From positions 1 to 7,801 of the forward strand of contig JAIOXC010000064.1 of assembly GCA_021741795.1 (NCBI GenBank): 7,801 nucleotides of DNA, read 5' to 3'. The notes beneath the pieces were generated by a model. That model saw only the letters and a list, made by a program, of their open reading frames with translations, was not told the origin of the DNA and searched no databases. Shown piece by piece: positions 1 to 6,328 of the stretch; the first letter of the stretch is position 1, and each line of letters starts with the position of its first letter. The position numbers were made by a program, and so were the translations under genes. The stretch is from Ilumatobacteraceae bacterium. GTDB lineage: Bacteria > Actinomycetota > Acidimicrobiia > Acidimicrobiales > Ilumatobacteraceae.

Positions 1-611
1 TTGAAACCGCGGTTTTTCATGATGACCGAGAGCACTTCGCAACGAATGCCGCCCGTGCAATACGAAATGATCGGCTTGTCCTTGAGGTGGTCATATTTGC
101 CACTCTCAATTTCAGCAACAAAATCTGGAGTTGTCTCAACGTCAGGAATGACAGCATTCTTGAATCTGCCGATGCGTGCTTCATATGCGCTTCTGCCATC
201 AAAGAAAACAACGTCGTCGCCACGCTCGGCAACAAGTTGGTTGACTTCGGCTGGCTTGAGGTGCACGCCACCACCGATGATGCCATTTTCATCAACCTTG
301 ATTTCTTCGGGAACACCGAACGTAACAATCTCGTCACGCACGCGTATCTCGATGCGCGGAAAATCATTGCCAATTCCATCGGACCATTTGAAGTCGATTG
401 TCTTAAAGGCTGGAAATTCTTTGGTGACGCGCACGTATTTTTTGATTGATGACAACGATCCGCCGACGGTTCCATTGATGCCATCTTTCGAAATAATGAT
501 TCGGCCATTGAGATCGAGGCGCTCACAGAGTGCGCGCTGCCACAGGCGGATTGCTTCTGGATCGGCAAGCGGTGTGAACTTGTAGAAGAGGAGGATTTTG
601 GTGGGTTCGAT
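1..611 (-). CDS. trhO: tRNA uridine(34) 5-hydroxylase TrhO (YceA-type rhodanese), 3' end off the window
   Basis: TrhO proteins carry out O2-dependent 5-hydroxylation of uridine 34 in the tRNA wobble position, the first step toward 5-alkoxyuridines (family knowledge). 203 residues are visible; E. coli TrhO has about 350. Seen: an N-terminal acylphosphatase-like region with KILLFYKFTPLADPEAIRLW (residues 5-24) and SKDGINGTVGG (41-51), a linker with KVDENGIIGGGVHLKP (105-120), then a rhodanese domain with FFDGRSAYEARIGRFKNA (136-153) and the active-site loop YCTGGIRC (184-191), whose catalytic Cys is C185. The right edge of the gene is odd. The conserved N-terminus has no in-frame ATG, GTG or TTG, and the upstream frame stays open without one. 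I placed the start at ATC (611-609), which sits 7 nt after a TAAATT hexamer; a GTT codon just upstream is one base from GTG. The first standard in-frame start, a TTG near residue 53, would delete conserved sequence. It is divergent from alaA. Identity is sure; the start is not. Confidence 0.93.
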   Translation of the reverse strand, partial: MEPTKILLFYKFTPLADPEAIRLWQRALCERLDLNGRIIISKDGINGTVGGSLSSIKKYVRVTKEFPAFKTIDFKWSDGIGNDFPRIEIRVRDEIVTFGVPEEIKVDENGIIGGGVHLKPAEVNQLVAERGDDVVFFDGRSAYEARIGRFKNAVIPDVETTPDFVAEIESGKYDHLKDKPIISYCTGGIRCEVLSVIMKNRGF

Positions 612-615
612 AACT

Positions 616-625
616 CTAAATTTAG
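616..625. promoter_or_regulatory. AT-rich palindrome with possible -10 element of trhO
   Basis: CTAAATTTAG is a perfect 10-bp palindrome in the 71-bp spacer between trhO and alaA. Read on the minus strand it holds TAAATT (624-619), which ends 7 nt before the ATC proposed as the trhO start, the spacing expected of a leaderless actinobacterial promoter. No convincing -35 lies 16-18 bp further upstream. Being symmetric, it also gives TAAATT on the plus strand, which could start an alaA transcript with a leader of about 55 nt. The function is inferred. Confidence 0.35.
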
Positions 626-668
626 CGGTGCAGCGATAAATAAGGCGTGGCTGACAAGCGCCTCGGCG

Positions 669-674
669 TAGCCT
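669..674 (+). promoter_or_regulatory. Possible -10 hexamer of alaA
   Basis: TAGCCT fits TANNNT and ends 8 nt before ATG 683. There is no Shine-Dalgarno sequence in front of this ATG. The match is weak and could be chance. It is listed because the same layout recurs at several other starts in the window. Confidence 0.22.
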
Positions 675-682
675 TGACAGTC

Positions 683-1900
683 ATGGAAATTCTGCAGTCG
701 CACAAGTTGGCCAATGTCTTGTATGACATTCGTGGGCCTGTGCTCGAAGAAGCCAAGCGTCTTGAGGCTGCAGGGCACAGGATCATCAAACTGAACATCG
801 GAAATCCTCAGCCTTTTGGTTTTGAGACTCCACCAGAAGTGTTGGTTGAAGTAGTGCGCAACCTGCCGATATCGCAGGGATATTCAGATTCGCAAGGAAT
901 CTTGTCAGCGCGCACCGCAGTTGTGCAGCACTACCAAGAACGTGGCATCGATATCACCGACGTAGACGATGTGTGGTTGGGCAATGGAGTGAGCGAACTC
1001 ATTCAAGTTGCGCTGAATGCATTACTCAATGAAGGTGACGAAGTATTGATTCCCGCACCGGACTATCCGTTGTGGACTGCGTCGACAAGTTTGTCAGGTG
1101 GCACACCAGTGCATTATTTGTGCGATGAGGCAAATGGCTGGATGCCCGACATGACCGACATCAGAGCAAAAGTGAGTGATCGCACAAAAGCAATCGTGAT
1201 CATCAACCCAAACAATCCGACAGGTGCTGTGTACAGCCCAGAAATTTTGCGCGAGATTGCCGATTTCGCTGTGGAGAGAAACCTCATCGTGATGGCAGAT
1301 GAGATCTACGACAAGATTTTGTACGACGACGCAGTGCACACAACGTTTGCTTCAATTGCTCCAGACGTATTCACTCTCACGTTTAATGGTCTTTCGAAGG
1401 CATATCGACTCGCAGGTTTTCGTGCTGCGTGGATGGTGATGACTGGCCCTCGTAAACACGCTGCGAGTTATATCGAAGGCATCACCATGCTGACCAATAT
1501 GAGATTGTGCGCCAACGTGCCAGCTCAGCATGCGATTCAGACCGCGCTTGGCGGACGACAGAGTATTAAGGACTTGGTATTGCCAGGCGGGCGCTTGCTC
1601 GAGCAACGCAATGCCGCGATCACAGCACTACGCAAGATTCCTGGTGTCTCGTGCGTTGAACCAAAGGGCGCGCTGTATGTATTTCCAAAACTTGATCCAA
1701 CCATGTATCCGATTGCTGATGATCGCAAGTTTGTACTCGATTTGTTGCGAGCCGAGCATGTATTAGTAGTACAGGGAACCGGTTTTAACTGGCCGACACC
1801 AGATCACTTGCGCATCGTGACATTGCCGTGGGCGACAGATCTCACAGAAGCAATCGGGCGCATCGGCAACTTCTTGTCGACGTATGCGCCGAGTAAGTAG
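683..1900 (+). CDS. alaA: Glutamate-pyruvate aminotransferase AlaA (alanine synthesis, PLP fold type I)
   Basis: AlaA transfers the amino group of glutamate to pyruvate, making L-alanine and 2-oxoglutarate in the cytoplasm (family knowledge). The protein is recognisable along its whole length: SHKLANVLYDIRGPVLEEAK (6-25), LNIGNPQPFGF (37-47), QGYSDSQG (65-72), PAPDYPLW (124-131), NPNNPTGAVYS (175-185), DEIYDKILYDD (206-216), then FNGLSKAYRLAGFR (234-247), in which K239 is the PLP Schiff-base lysine. Further on are MRLCANVPAQHAIQTALGG and a C-terminal DHLRIVTLP with the carboxylate-binding Arg. I chose ATG 683 because it gives 405 residues, the length I recall for E. coli AlaA, and begins just before the conserved SHKL. 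An in-frame GTG at 647 would add 12 unconserved residues. Neither start has a good Shine-Dalgarno sequence. The pirin gene follows after 9 bp, so the two are probably co-transcribed. Confidence 0.95.
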   Translation: MEILQSHKLANVLYDIRGPVLEEAKRLEAAGHRIIKLNIGNPQPFGFETPPEVLVEVVRNLPISQGYSDSQGILSARTAVVQHYQERGIDITDVDDVWLGNGVSELIQVALNALLNEGDEVLIPAPDYPLWTASTSLSGGTPVHYLCDEANGWMPDMTDIRAKVSDRTKAIVIINPNNPTGAVYSPEILREIADFAVERNLIVMADEIYDKILYDDAVHTTFASIAPDVFTLTFNGLSKAYRLAGFRAAWMVMTGPRKHAASYIEGITMLTNMRLCANVPAQHAIQTALGGRQSIKDLVLPGGRLLEQRNAAITALRKIPGVSCVEPKGALYVFPKLDPTMYPIADDRKFVLDLLRAEHVLVVQGTGFNWPTPDHLRIVTLPWATDLTEAIGRIGNFLSTYAPSK

Positions 1901-1909
1901 CGCACTCAG

Positions 1910-2863
1910 ATGCCAGCAGTAACTGCAGACACCCTGACACTTCCGCGCATAAGTGCGGCATTGTCAAAGCGCTCGCGCTCGGTGAGTTCGATCACCACAG
2001 CGCCAAGTGGTTTCGAGGGTGAAGGTTTTCCGGTTCGCCGCGCTTTTGCTGGCGTGTCGACTGCTGATCTTGATCCGTTTATCATGATGGATCAAATGGG
2101 CGAGATCAACTACGCGCCGCTCGAACCACGCGGCACTGATTGGCATCCGCATCGTGGCTTCGAAACCGTTACGTATTTAATGGACGGCACATTCGTGCAC
2201 CAAGACAGTCACGGCGGCGGCGGAATCATTGCAAACGGCGGCACGCAATGGATGACAGCCGGTAGCGGAATCTTGCATATTGAAACTCCCCCCGAGGACT
2301 TGGTTATTCGGGGTGGTTTGTTCCACGGAATTCAGTTGTGGGTCAACTTGCCGTCCAAATTGAAAATGATTTCTCCTGCATACCAAAACTTGGAAGGCGA
2401 TCAGGTGGTGATGTTGTCATCCGAGGATGGCGGCGCACTTGTGCGCTTGATTGCCGGAGATCTTGGTGGTCATCACGGACCAGGCTCAACGCAAACACCA
2501 ATTGTGGTCGCACACGCAACGCTCAGTGCCGGAGCACAGATGACGCTGCCATGGGACTCGTCCTATAACGCACTTGCTTATGTGTTGTCAGGGAGTGGAA
2601 CTGTTGGAGATGATGCGCACCAAATCAATCTTGGTCAACTAGCGGTGTTTGTCGATGGTGACTCAATCACGCTTCGCGCATCGGCACACGAAGCGCTTGA
2701 TGTGATGTTGCTCGGTGGTCAGCCAATTCGTGAACCAGTTGCTCAGTACGGTCCATTTGTGATGAACACCAGAGACGAACTACAACAAGCTTTTGATGAT
2801 TTTCAGCGCGGACTTTTCGGAACTGTTCCGGCCAACGGACTTCGTCCGTTTAGGCGGTCTTAA
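1910..2863 (+). CDS. Pirin family protein (bicupin, metal-binding)
   Basis: Pirins are two-domain cupins with one Fe-type metal in the N-terminal barrel. Some members have quercetin 2,3-dioxygenase activity and others act as redox-sensitive protein partners; the physiological substrate is generally unknown (family knowledge). The 317 residues begin with an approximately 30-residue tail, then FPVRRAFAG (40-48) and LDPFIMMDQMGE (54-65). The metal-binding set is complete: WHPHRGFETVTY gives H79 and H81, and AGSGILHIETP gives H123 and E125. The glycine-rich HGGGG (101-105) and LFHGIQLWVNLP follow. The second barrel includes YVLSGSGTVG and ends with LLGGQPIREPVAQYGPFVMN, a strong pirin C-terminal signature. 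ATG 1910 is chosen because actinobacterial pirins commonly start MPAVT followed by such a tail. No Shine-Dalgarno sequence is visible; it lies 9 bp after alaA, so translation is probably coupled. Its last 14 nt overlap the convergent diiron gene. Confidence 0.94.
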   Translation: MPAVTADTLTLPRISAALSKRSRSVSSITTAPSGFEGEGFPVRRAFAGVSTADLDPFIMMDQMGEINYAPLEPRGTDWHPHRGFETVTYLMDGTFVHQDSHGGGGIIANGGTQWMTAGSGILHIETPPEDLVIRGGLFHGIQLWVNLPSKLKMISPAYQNLEGDQVVMLSSEDGGALVRLIAGDLGGHHGPGSTQTPIVVAHATLSAGAQMTLPWDSSYNALAYVLSGSGTVGDDAHQINLGQLAVFVDGDSITLRASAHEALDVMLLGGQPIREPVAQYGPFVMNTRDELQQAFDDFQRGLFGTVPANGLRPFRRS

Positions 2864-3977
2864 TTTCCTTGCCGATTTCAAAAGCTAGGTAGTCGTCGGC
2901 TGTGTTCTCCCAAGTCTCAAACTGGATGACGCCCATCTCTTCGAAGCGGTGACGTAGCCACTTGTCGTTACGGTCAAGTAGGCCTAGCTTCTTGCAGTTT
3001 GGAACGATCTTGGCAAACAACATCTGTTGGAACATGATGCGTGTTGGATCACCCATAAGGAATGGGAGAATTTCACGAGGCTTGAGACCCATTCGCTCCC
3101 ATACTTCTTGCTGCAAGAAGCGGTCGCGCATGCGCACGCTCGCTTCGTAGGCAAACTCTTGGCGCTCTTTGATTTCGGAGTCAGACATCTGCGCGTACAC
3201 CTCTTGCAGGCTGATCACTCCGAAAGCTACATGTCGTGCTTCGTCGCTCATGACCATGCGGAGGATCTGCTTGAGTAGTGGCTCGGTGGTGAGTTGGTGC
3301 ATAAATCCAAACGCTGCAAGCGCTAGACCCTCAACCATGATCTGCATACCCAGATAGGTCATGTCCCAGCGGCCATCGTTAATGATGTCGTCGAGCAGCA
3401 TGCGCAGATGGATATTGATTGGATACTCACCACCGAGTTTCTCGTTGAGATATTTTGCAAACACTTCTACGTGTCGCGCTTCGTCCATGACCTGGGTGGC
3501 CGAATACAACTTGGCATCGTGCCAAGGGACGGTCTGTGTGATTTTTGCTGTGCAAATGAGCGCACCTTGCTCGCCATGCAAAAACTGGGACAGCGTCCAG
3601 TTGCGTCCCTCGATACCAAAATTGAGCCATTCTTTGTCGCCCCACTTGGCAATCGGGGTATCGGCATAGCGGGAAGGATCGAGACCAGCGCCCGTGATGG
3701 CTTGGTCTGCTGTGATTGTTCCTTCAATGTCAACCGATTGTTTCCAGTCGAAATCTGTTTCCGCGTTCCACTGTCCGGTCTTGGCCTTTTCGTATAACTT
3801 GCGAAGTTGTGGGCGACGTGTCTCGTAGTCCCACGTAAAGATCGTTGGTGCATTATCGGTTACGTAGTGCAGCGAACCATCTTCGTCGTGATTACTCATC
3901 GCCAAAATTGCTTCGATGTCATCTAACTCTTGTCTGCCAATGAGTTTTTCATTCTTTGTGTTGTCGGTGACACTCAT
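2850..3977 (-). CDS. Ferritin-like diiron protein (R2/oxygenase-like), substrate unknown
   Basis: This 375-residue, mostly helical protein carries a full six-ligand diiron carboxylate site of the ferritin-like superfamily: E136 (HGEQGAL), E166 and H169 (MDEARHVEVF), E216 (MVEGLALAAF), and E246 and H249 (SDEARHVAFG). Ligand spacing is about 30/50/30 residues. That is compact compared with ribonucleotide reductase R2 and methane monooxygenase, and nearer acyl-ACP desaturases and aldehyde-deformylating oxygenase (family values recalled, not computed). The position four after the first ExxH His, where class Ia R2 has its radical Tyr, is F173. An oxidase or oxygenase role is therefore more likely than a standard class Ia R2, although R2c enzymes also have Phe there. 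No signal peptide or membrane segment is seen. ATG 3977 is well supported by a GGAGG 10 nt upstream. The gene is divergent from the EthA-type monooxygenase across 227 bp. The superfamily is sure; the reaction cannot be named. Confidence 0.85.
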   Translation of the reverse strand: MSVTDNTKNEKLIGRQELDDIEAILAMSNHDEDGSLHYVTDNAPTIFTWDYETRRPQLRKLYEKAKTGQWNAETDFDWKQSVDIEGTITADQAITGAGLDPSRYADTPIAKWGDKEWLNFGIEGRNWTLSQFLHGEQGALICTAKITQTVPWHDAKLYSATQVMDEARHVEVFAKYLNEKLGGEYPINIHLRMLLDDIINDGRWDMTYLGMQIMVEGLALAAFGFMHQLTTEPLLKQILRMVMSDEARHVAFGVISLQEVYAQMSDSEIKERQEFAYEASVRMRDRFLQQEVWERMGLKPREILPFLMGDPTRIMFQQMLFAKIVPNCKKLGLLDRNDKWLRHRFEEMGVIQFETWENTADDYLAFEIGKEIKTA

Positions 3978-3987
3978 GTTCGTGTTT

Positions 3988-3992
3988 CCTCC
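3988..3992 (-). promoter_or_regulatory. Shine-Dalgarno of the diiron protein gene
   Basis: GGAGG on the minus strand, within GTGGAGGAAAC, lies 10 nt before ATG 3977. It is the only strong Shine-Dalgarno sequence I found in front of any gene here, which implies that this mRNA has a true leader while several neighbours look leaderless. Confidence 0.75.
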
Positions 3993-4190
3993 ACTCGCTC
4001 GGGGTATGTACTTGAAGATACACCTGCAAAATTATTTAAGACGAGTTCGTCAACTTGAAACGCTCGCAAAAACTTTTCTACACGAGAATTTGTTAGTCAT
4101 GACAAACATGACAATCATCAACGTTGATCAGCATGCAGTGCGTAAGGTTTGCTTAACTGCCTTGCTCGCGATTCGTTGAGTTAAAAGTTG

Positions 4191-4196
4191 TACGAT
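4191..4196 (+). promoter_or_regulatory. Probable -10 of the FMO gene (leaderless type)
   Basis: TACGAT matches TANNNT and ends 8 nt before ATG 4205. The intervening AAAAAAAG gives no real Shine-Dalgarno sequence, so the transcript may start at or next to the ATG. No clear -35 lies 16-18 bp upstream. Confidence 0.45.
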
Positions 4197-4204
4197 AAAA
4201 AAAG

Positions 4205-5674
4205 ATGAAGAACAAAAGTTACGTAGACGTTTTGATCGTTGGGGCTGGAATTTCCGGAATCGGATCTGCAGTTCACTTATGTAATCAATTGCCTACAAAA
4301 AGTTTTGTTGTCCTTGAGGCGTTCAAAACTTTTGGCGGAACGTGGCATATGCACACGTATCCAGGCATCCGATCCGATAGCGATTTGTACACATTTGGAT
4401 ATCGATTTAAGCCATGGACTGGCGCACCGATTGCTACAGCGGCCCAAATTATGAAATACATGGGCGAAGTTATTGATGAACACGGCTTGGCCAAACACAT
4501 TCGTTATCAGCACAAAATCACCGGTGCAAGTTGGTCGAGCGCGGATAATTTGTGGACAGTTGATGTGTTGCGCACCGACACAAACGAAAAAGTGCAGTAC
4601 ACCACTAACTTTTTGTGGATGGGGCAGGGCTATTACAAACACTCACAGGGTTACACCCCAGAGTGGCCAGGAATGGACAAGTACAAAGGTCGCATTGTGC
4701 ATCCTCAAACGTGGTCAAACGACATTGACTACAAAGACAAGAACGTATTAGTAATTGGCTCTGGAGCAACTACAGCGACGATCGTTCCGGCAATGGCCGC
4801 AGATTGCAAACACATCACGGTGTTGCAGCGGTCACCGACATATTTTTGGACTGGAAGAAACGCCAATGATCTTGCTGACACTCTGCGTCAGCTCGAGATA
4901 AATGAGGAATGGATTCACGAGATCGTAAGGCGCAAAGTGCTGTTTGACCAACAAGCCGTCACGAAACTTGCATCCGAGGAACCAGAGTTCTTGAAGAAAA
5001 CGTTGATAGATAATGTGCGTTCTCTTTTGGACCCCGACTATGACGTCGACAAGCATTTCACGCCGAAGTACCGGCCATGGCAGCAACGCCTTGCTTTTGT
5101 TCCAGATGGCGACTTATTCGCAGGAATCAAATCTGGCAAAGCCTCGATGGTGACTGATGAAATCGAATCATTTACCGAAAATGGAGTACTGCTCAAGTCC
5201 GGCGAGGAGATCGGTGCTGACTTGATCATCACTGCAACAGGTTTCAATCTCAGTGTGCTTGGCGAAATTCCGTTTGTTGTTGATGGCAAAGCTGTTGATT
5301 TTGCGCAGACGGTGACATATAGAGGAATGATGTTTACGGGTGTGCCAAACATGGCGTGGGTGTTTGGTTATTTCAGAGCAAGTTGGACGCTACGAGTCGA
5401 CCTGATGGGGGATTTCATTTGTCGATTGTTGCAACACATGGATGAGACGCATTCTCATAAAGTCACTCCGCAGTTGCGACCGCAAGATGCCGAAATGCCC
5501 ATTGGTTCGTGGATGGACCCAGAGAACTTCAACCCCAATTATTTAATGCGTAGTCAACATTTGATGCCAAAGCGGGGCAATGTTTCGGAGTGGCAACATA
5601 ATCAGGACTACTGGGTAGAACGCGAGATCTTGCCGACGGCGAGTCTCGTGGACGGTTGCCTCACTTACTCATAG
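4205..5674 (+). CDS. EthA-type flavin-containing (Baeyer-Villiger-like) monooxygenase
   Basis: This is an FAD- and NADPH-dependent monooxygenase that would insert one O2 atom into a ketone or sulfur/nitrogen substrate in the cytosol (family knowledge). At 489 residues it is the same length as mycobacterial EthA, with similar motifs in the same order. Seen: FAD Rossmann GAGISG (13-18), FGGTW (43-47), YPGIRSDSD (52-60), FGYRFKPWTG (64-73), fingerprint segment YKGRIVHPQTWS (160-171), NADPH Rossmann GSGATT (185-190), HITVLQRSPTYFW (203-215), YRPWQQRL (289-296) with a likely active-site Arg at 295, ITATGFN (342-348), and a C-terminal RASWTLRVDL. The Baeyer-Villiger fingerprint FxGxxxHxxxW(P/D) is kept at G162, H166 and W170 but has Tyr for Phe at 160 and Ser for Pro/Asp at 171. 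The natural substrate is unknown; EthA is known for activating ethionamide. The only start near the first strand MKNKSYVDVLIVGAG is ATG 4205. Confidence 0.92.
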   Translation: MKNKSYVDVLIVGAGISGIGSAVHLCNQLPTKSFVVLEAFKTFGGTWHMHTYPGIRSDSDLYTFGYRFKPWTGAPIATAAQIMKYMGEVIDEHGLAKHIRYQHKITGASWSSADNLWTVDVLRTDTNEKVQYTTNFLWMGQGYYKHSQGYTPEWPGMDKYKGRIVHPQTWSNDIDYKDKNVLVIGSGATTATIVPAMAADCKHITVLQRSPTYFWTGRNANDLADTLRQLEINEEWIHEIVRRKVLFDQQAVTKLASEEPEFLKKTLIDNVRSLLDPDYDVDKHFTPKYRPWQQRLAFVPDGDLFAGIKSGKASMVTDEIESFTENGVLLKSGEEIGADLIITATGFNLSVLGEIPFVVDGKAVDFAQTVTYRGMMFTGVPNMAWVFGYFRASWTLRVDLMGDFICRLLQHMDETHSHKVTPQLRPQDAEMPIGSWMDPENFNPNYLMRSQHLMPKRGNVSEWQHNQDYWVEREILPTASLVDGCLTYS

Positions 5675-5684
5675 AAATGCAGGG

Positions 5685-5700
5685 TGAGTCAATACACTCA
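5685..5700. repeat. Short inverted repeat in front of engB
   Basis: TGAGT-caatac-ACTCA is a 5-bp stem with a 6-nt loop. It lies 5 nt before the engB start and overlaps the candidate -10 hexamer TACACT. There is no T-run, so it is not a convincing terminator for the FMO gene. It could be an operator half-site pair or chance. Confidence 0.25.
5693..5698 (+). promoter_or_regulatory. Probable -10 of engB (leaderless type)
   Basis: TACACT matches TANNNT and ends exactly 7 nt before the GTG at 5706, so transcription would begin at or next to the start codon. No Shine-Dalgarno sequence lies at usable distance; the purine-rich AGGGTGA around 5681-5687 is too far upstream (about 19 nt). The element gives engB its own promoter in addition to possible read-through from the FMO gene. 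Confidence 0.45.
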
Positions 5701-5705
5701 AATAC

Positions 5706-6311
5706 GTGTCTGGGCCCTTGCAACTTGAGTTTGTAACGTCGGCCGTCAATATTCGTGATCTTCCGGAGTCGCCAAGAGAAGTTGCGGTTGTTGGTAGGTC
5801 AAACGTGGGTAAGTCGTCACTGATCAACGCGCTTGCCAATCGCAAACAACTTGCGCGGGTTTCTAATACTCCCGGCCGTACACAGTTAATCAACTTGTTC
5901 GAGACGCCAGATGGCGGAACTGTTGTGGACTTACCGGGTTACGGATATGCCGCAGCACCAGGAAATGTGCGCAAGAAGTGGCAGAGCATGATCACGAATT
6001 ACCTGCTCGACCGTGAATCACTTGTGATGGTCTTTGCATTGGTGGATGGTGTGATCGGGCCTACCGAACTCGATCAACAAGTGTTAGGCGAACTTGAAGA
6101 AAATGGAATTCCATTTACTGTTGTGGCTACCAAGCTCGACAAAGTAAAACCATCGCAGCTCGAGACGCGCAAGCGCGATCTTGCTCGCGGTTGTGGCCTT
6201 GCTCAAGATGACATTGTTTGGGTGAGTGCAACAACTGGCATTGGCATTGTTAAGTTGCGCGCGTCGGTCGGCAATTATCTAAACGTAAAAAATGCAAACA
6301 AAAAACGCTAA
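5706..6311 (+). CDS. engB: Ribosome biogenesis GTPase EngB (YsxC/YihA)
   Basis: EngB is a TrmE-Era-type GTPase needed for late 50S subunit assembly, essential in most bacteria tested (family knowledge). The 201-residue length is normal. All G motifs are visible: G1 GRSNVGKSS (30-38), G2 region SNTPGRTQ with Thr59, G3 DLPGYGYA (75-82), G4 TKLDK (142-146), and G5 VSATTGIG near residue 177. G4 has Leu where many homologues have Ala, a mild variation. The N-terminal part, SGPLQLEFVTSAVNIRDLPE, matches the short beta strand before G1 seen in the family. GTG 5706 is the start that begins just before it. The gene is 31 bp after the FMO stop on the same strand and ends 17 bp from the convergent SDR gene, with no clear terminator hairpin in the gap. 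This is a housekeeping gene with no obvious functional link to its neighbours. Confidence 0.97.
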   Translation: MSGPLQLEFVTSAVNIRDLPESPREVAVVGRSNVGKSSLINALANRKQLARVSNTPGRTQLINLFETPDGGTVVDLPGYGYAAAPGNVRKKWQSMITNYLLDRESLVMVFALVDGVIGPTELDQQVLGELEENGIPFTVVATKLDKVKPSQLETRKRDLARGCGLAQDDIVWVSATTGIGIVKLRASVGNYLNVKNANKKR

Positions 6312-6328
6312 TTAAAAGTTCTAGTGAG

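Larger units (their letters stand above)
3978..4204. promoter_or_regulatory. AT-rich divergent regulatory spacer (diiron gene / FMO) with palindromes and a direct repeat
   Basis: This is the largest non-coding stretch. It must hold the promoters of two divergent genes. Visible structure: a 12-bp imperfect palindrome GACGA-gt-TCGTC (4040-4051), overlapping a minus-strand TTGACG that could be a -35; the 8-bp palindrome GTCATGAC (4096-4103); a 9-bp tandem direct repeat, CATGACAAA then CATGACAAT (4098-4115); and three nearly contiguous 6-bp palindromes, AACGTT, TGATCA and GCATGC (4120-4136). These could be operator sites, but no known regulator motif is recognised. No hairpin plus T-run terminator is seen. 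Confidence 0.4.

Noticed and set aside
674..679. TTGACA near the alaA start as a -35 element
   Set aside because: It lies 4-9 nt before ATG 683, and there is no TANNNT hexamer about 17 bp downstream. Transcription from it would miss the alaA start.
17..778. A 253-codon open frame on the minus strand running over the trhO/alaA spacer
   Set aside because: It is a shadow frame of trhO: the adjacent frame translates into a full TrhO N-terminal and rhodanese domain, while this one gives a Ser-rich sequence without motifs and runs into alaA antisense.
2850..3977. Calling the diiron protein a ribonucleotide reductase R2 subunit
   Set aside because: The radical Tyr position after the first ExxH is Phe, the spacing between the two metal half-sites is shorter than in R2, and no nrdA/nrdE partner is next to it.
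4099..4179. A 26-codon small ORF (MTNMTII...) in the spacer upstream of the FMO gene
   Set aside because: It has no Shine-Dalgarno sequence and no -10 hexamer at the spacing seen for other genes, and it lies over the repeats. There is no evidence that it is translated.
4205..4400. Horizontal transfer of the FMO gene because its first part looks more AT-rich
   Set aside because: The difference is slight by eye, the rest of the gene resembles its neighbours, and no mobile element or repeat borders it. A codon-usage computation would be needed to revive the idea.
6312..6328. Bidirectional terminator between engB and the SDR gene
   Set aside because: The 17-bp gap is AT-rich but I find no stem of useful length with a T-run on either strand.
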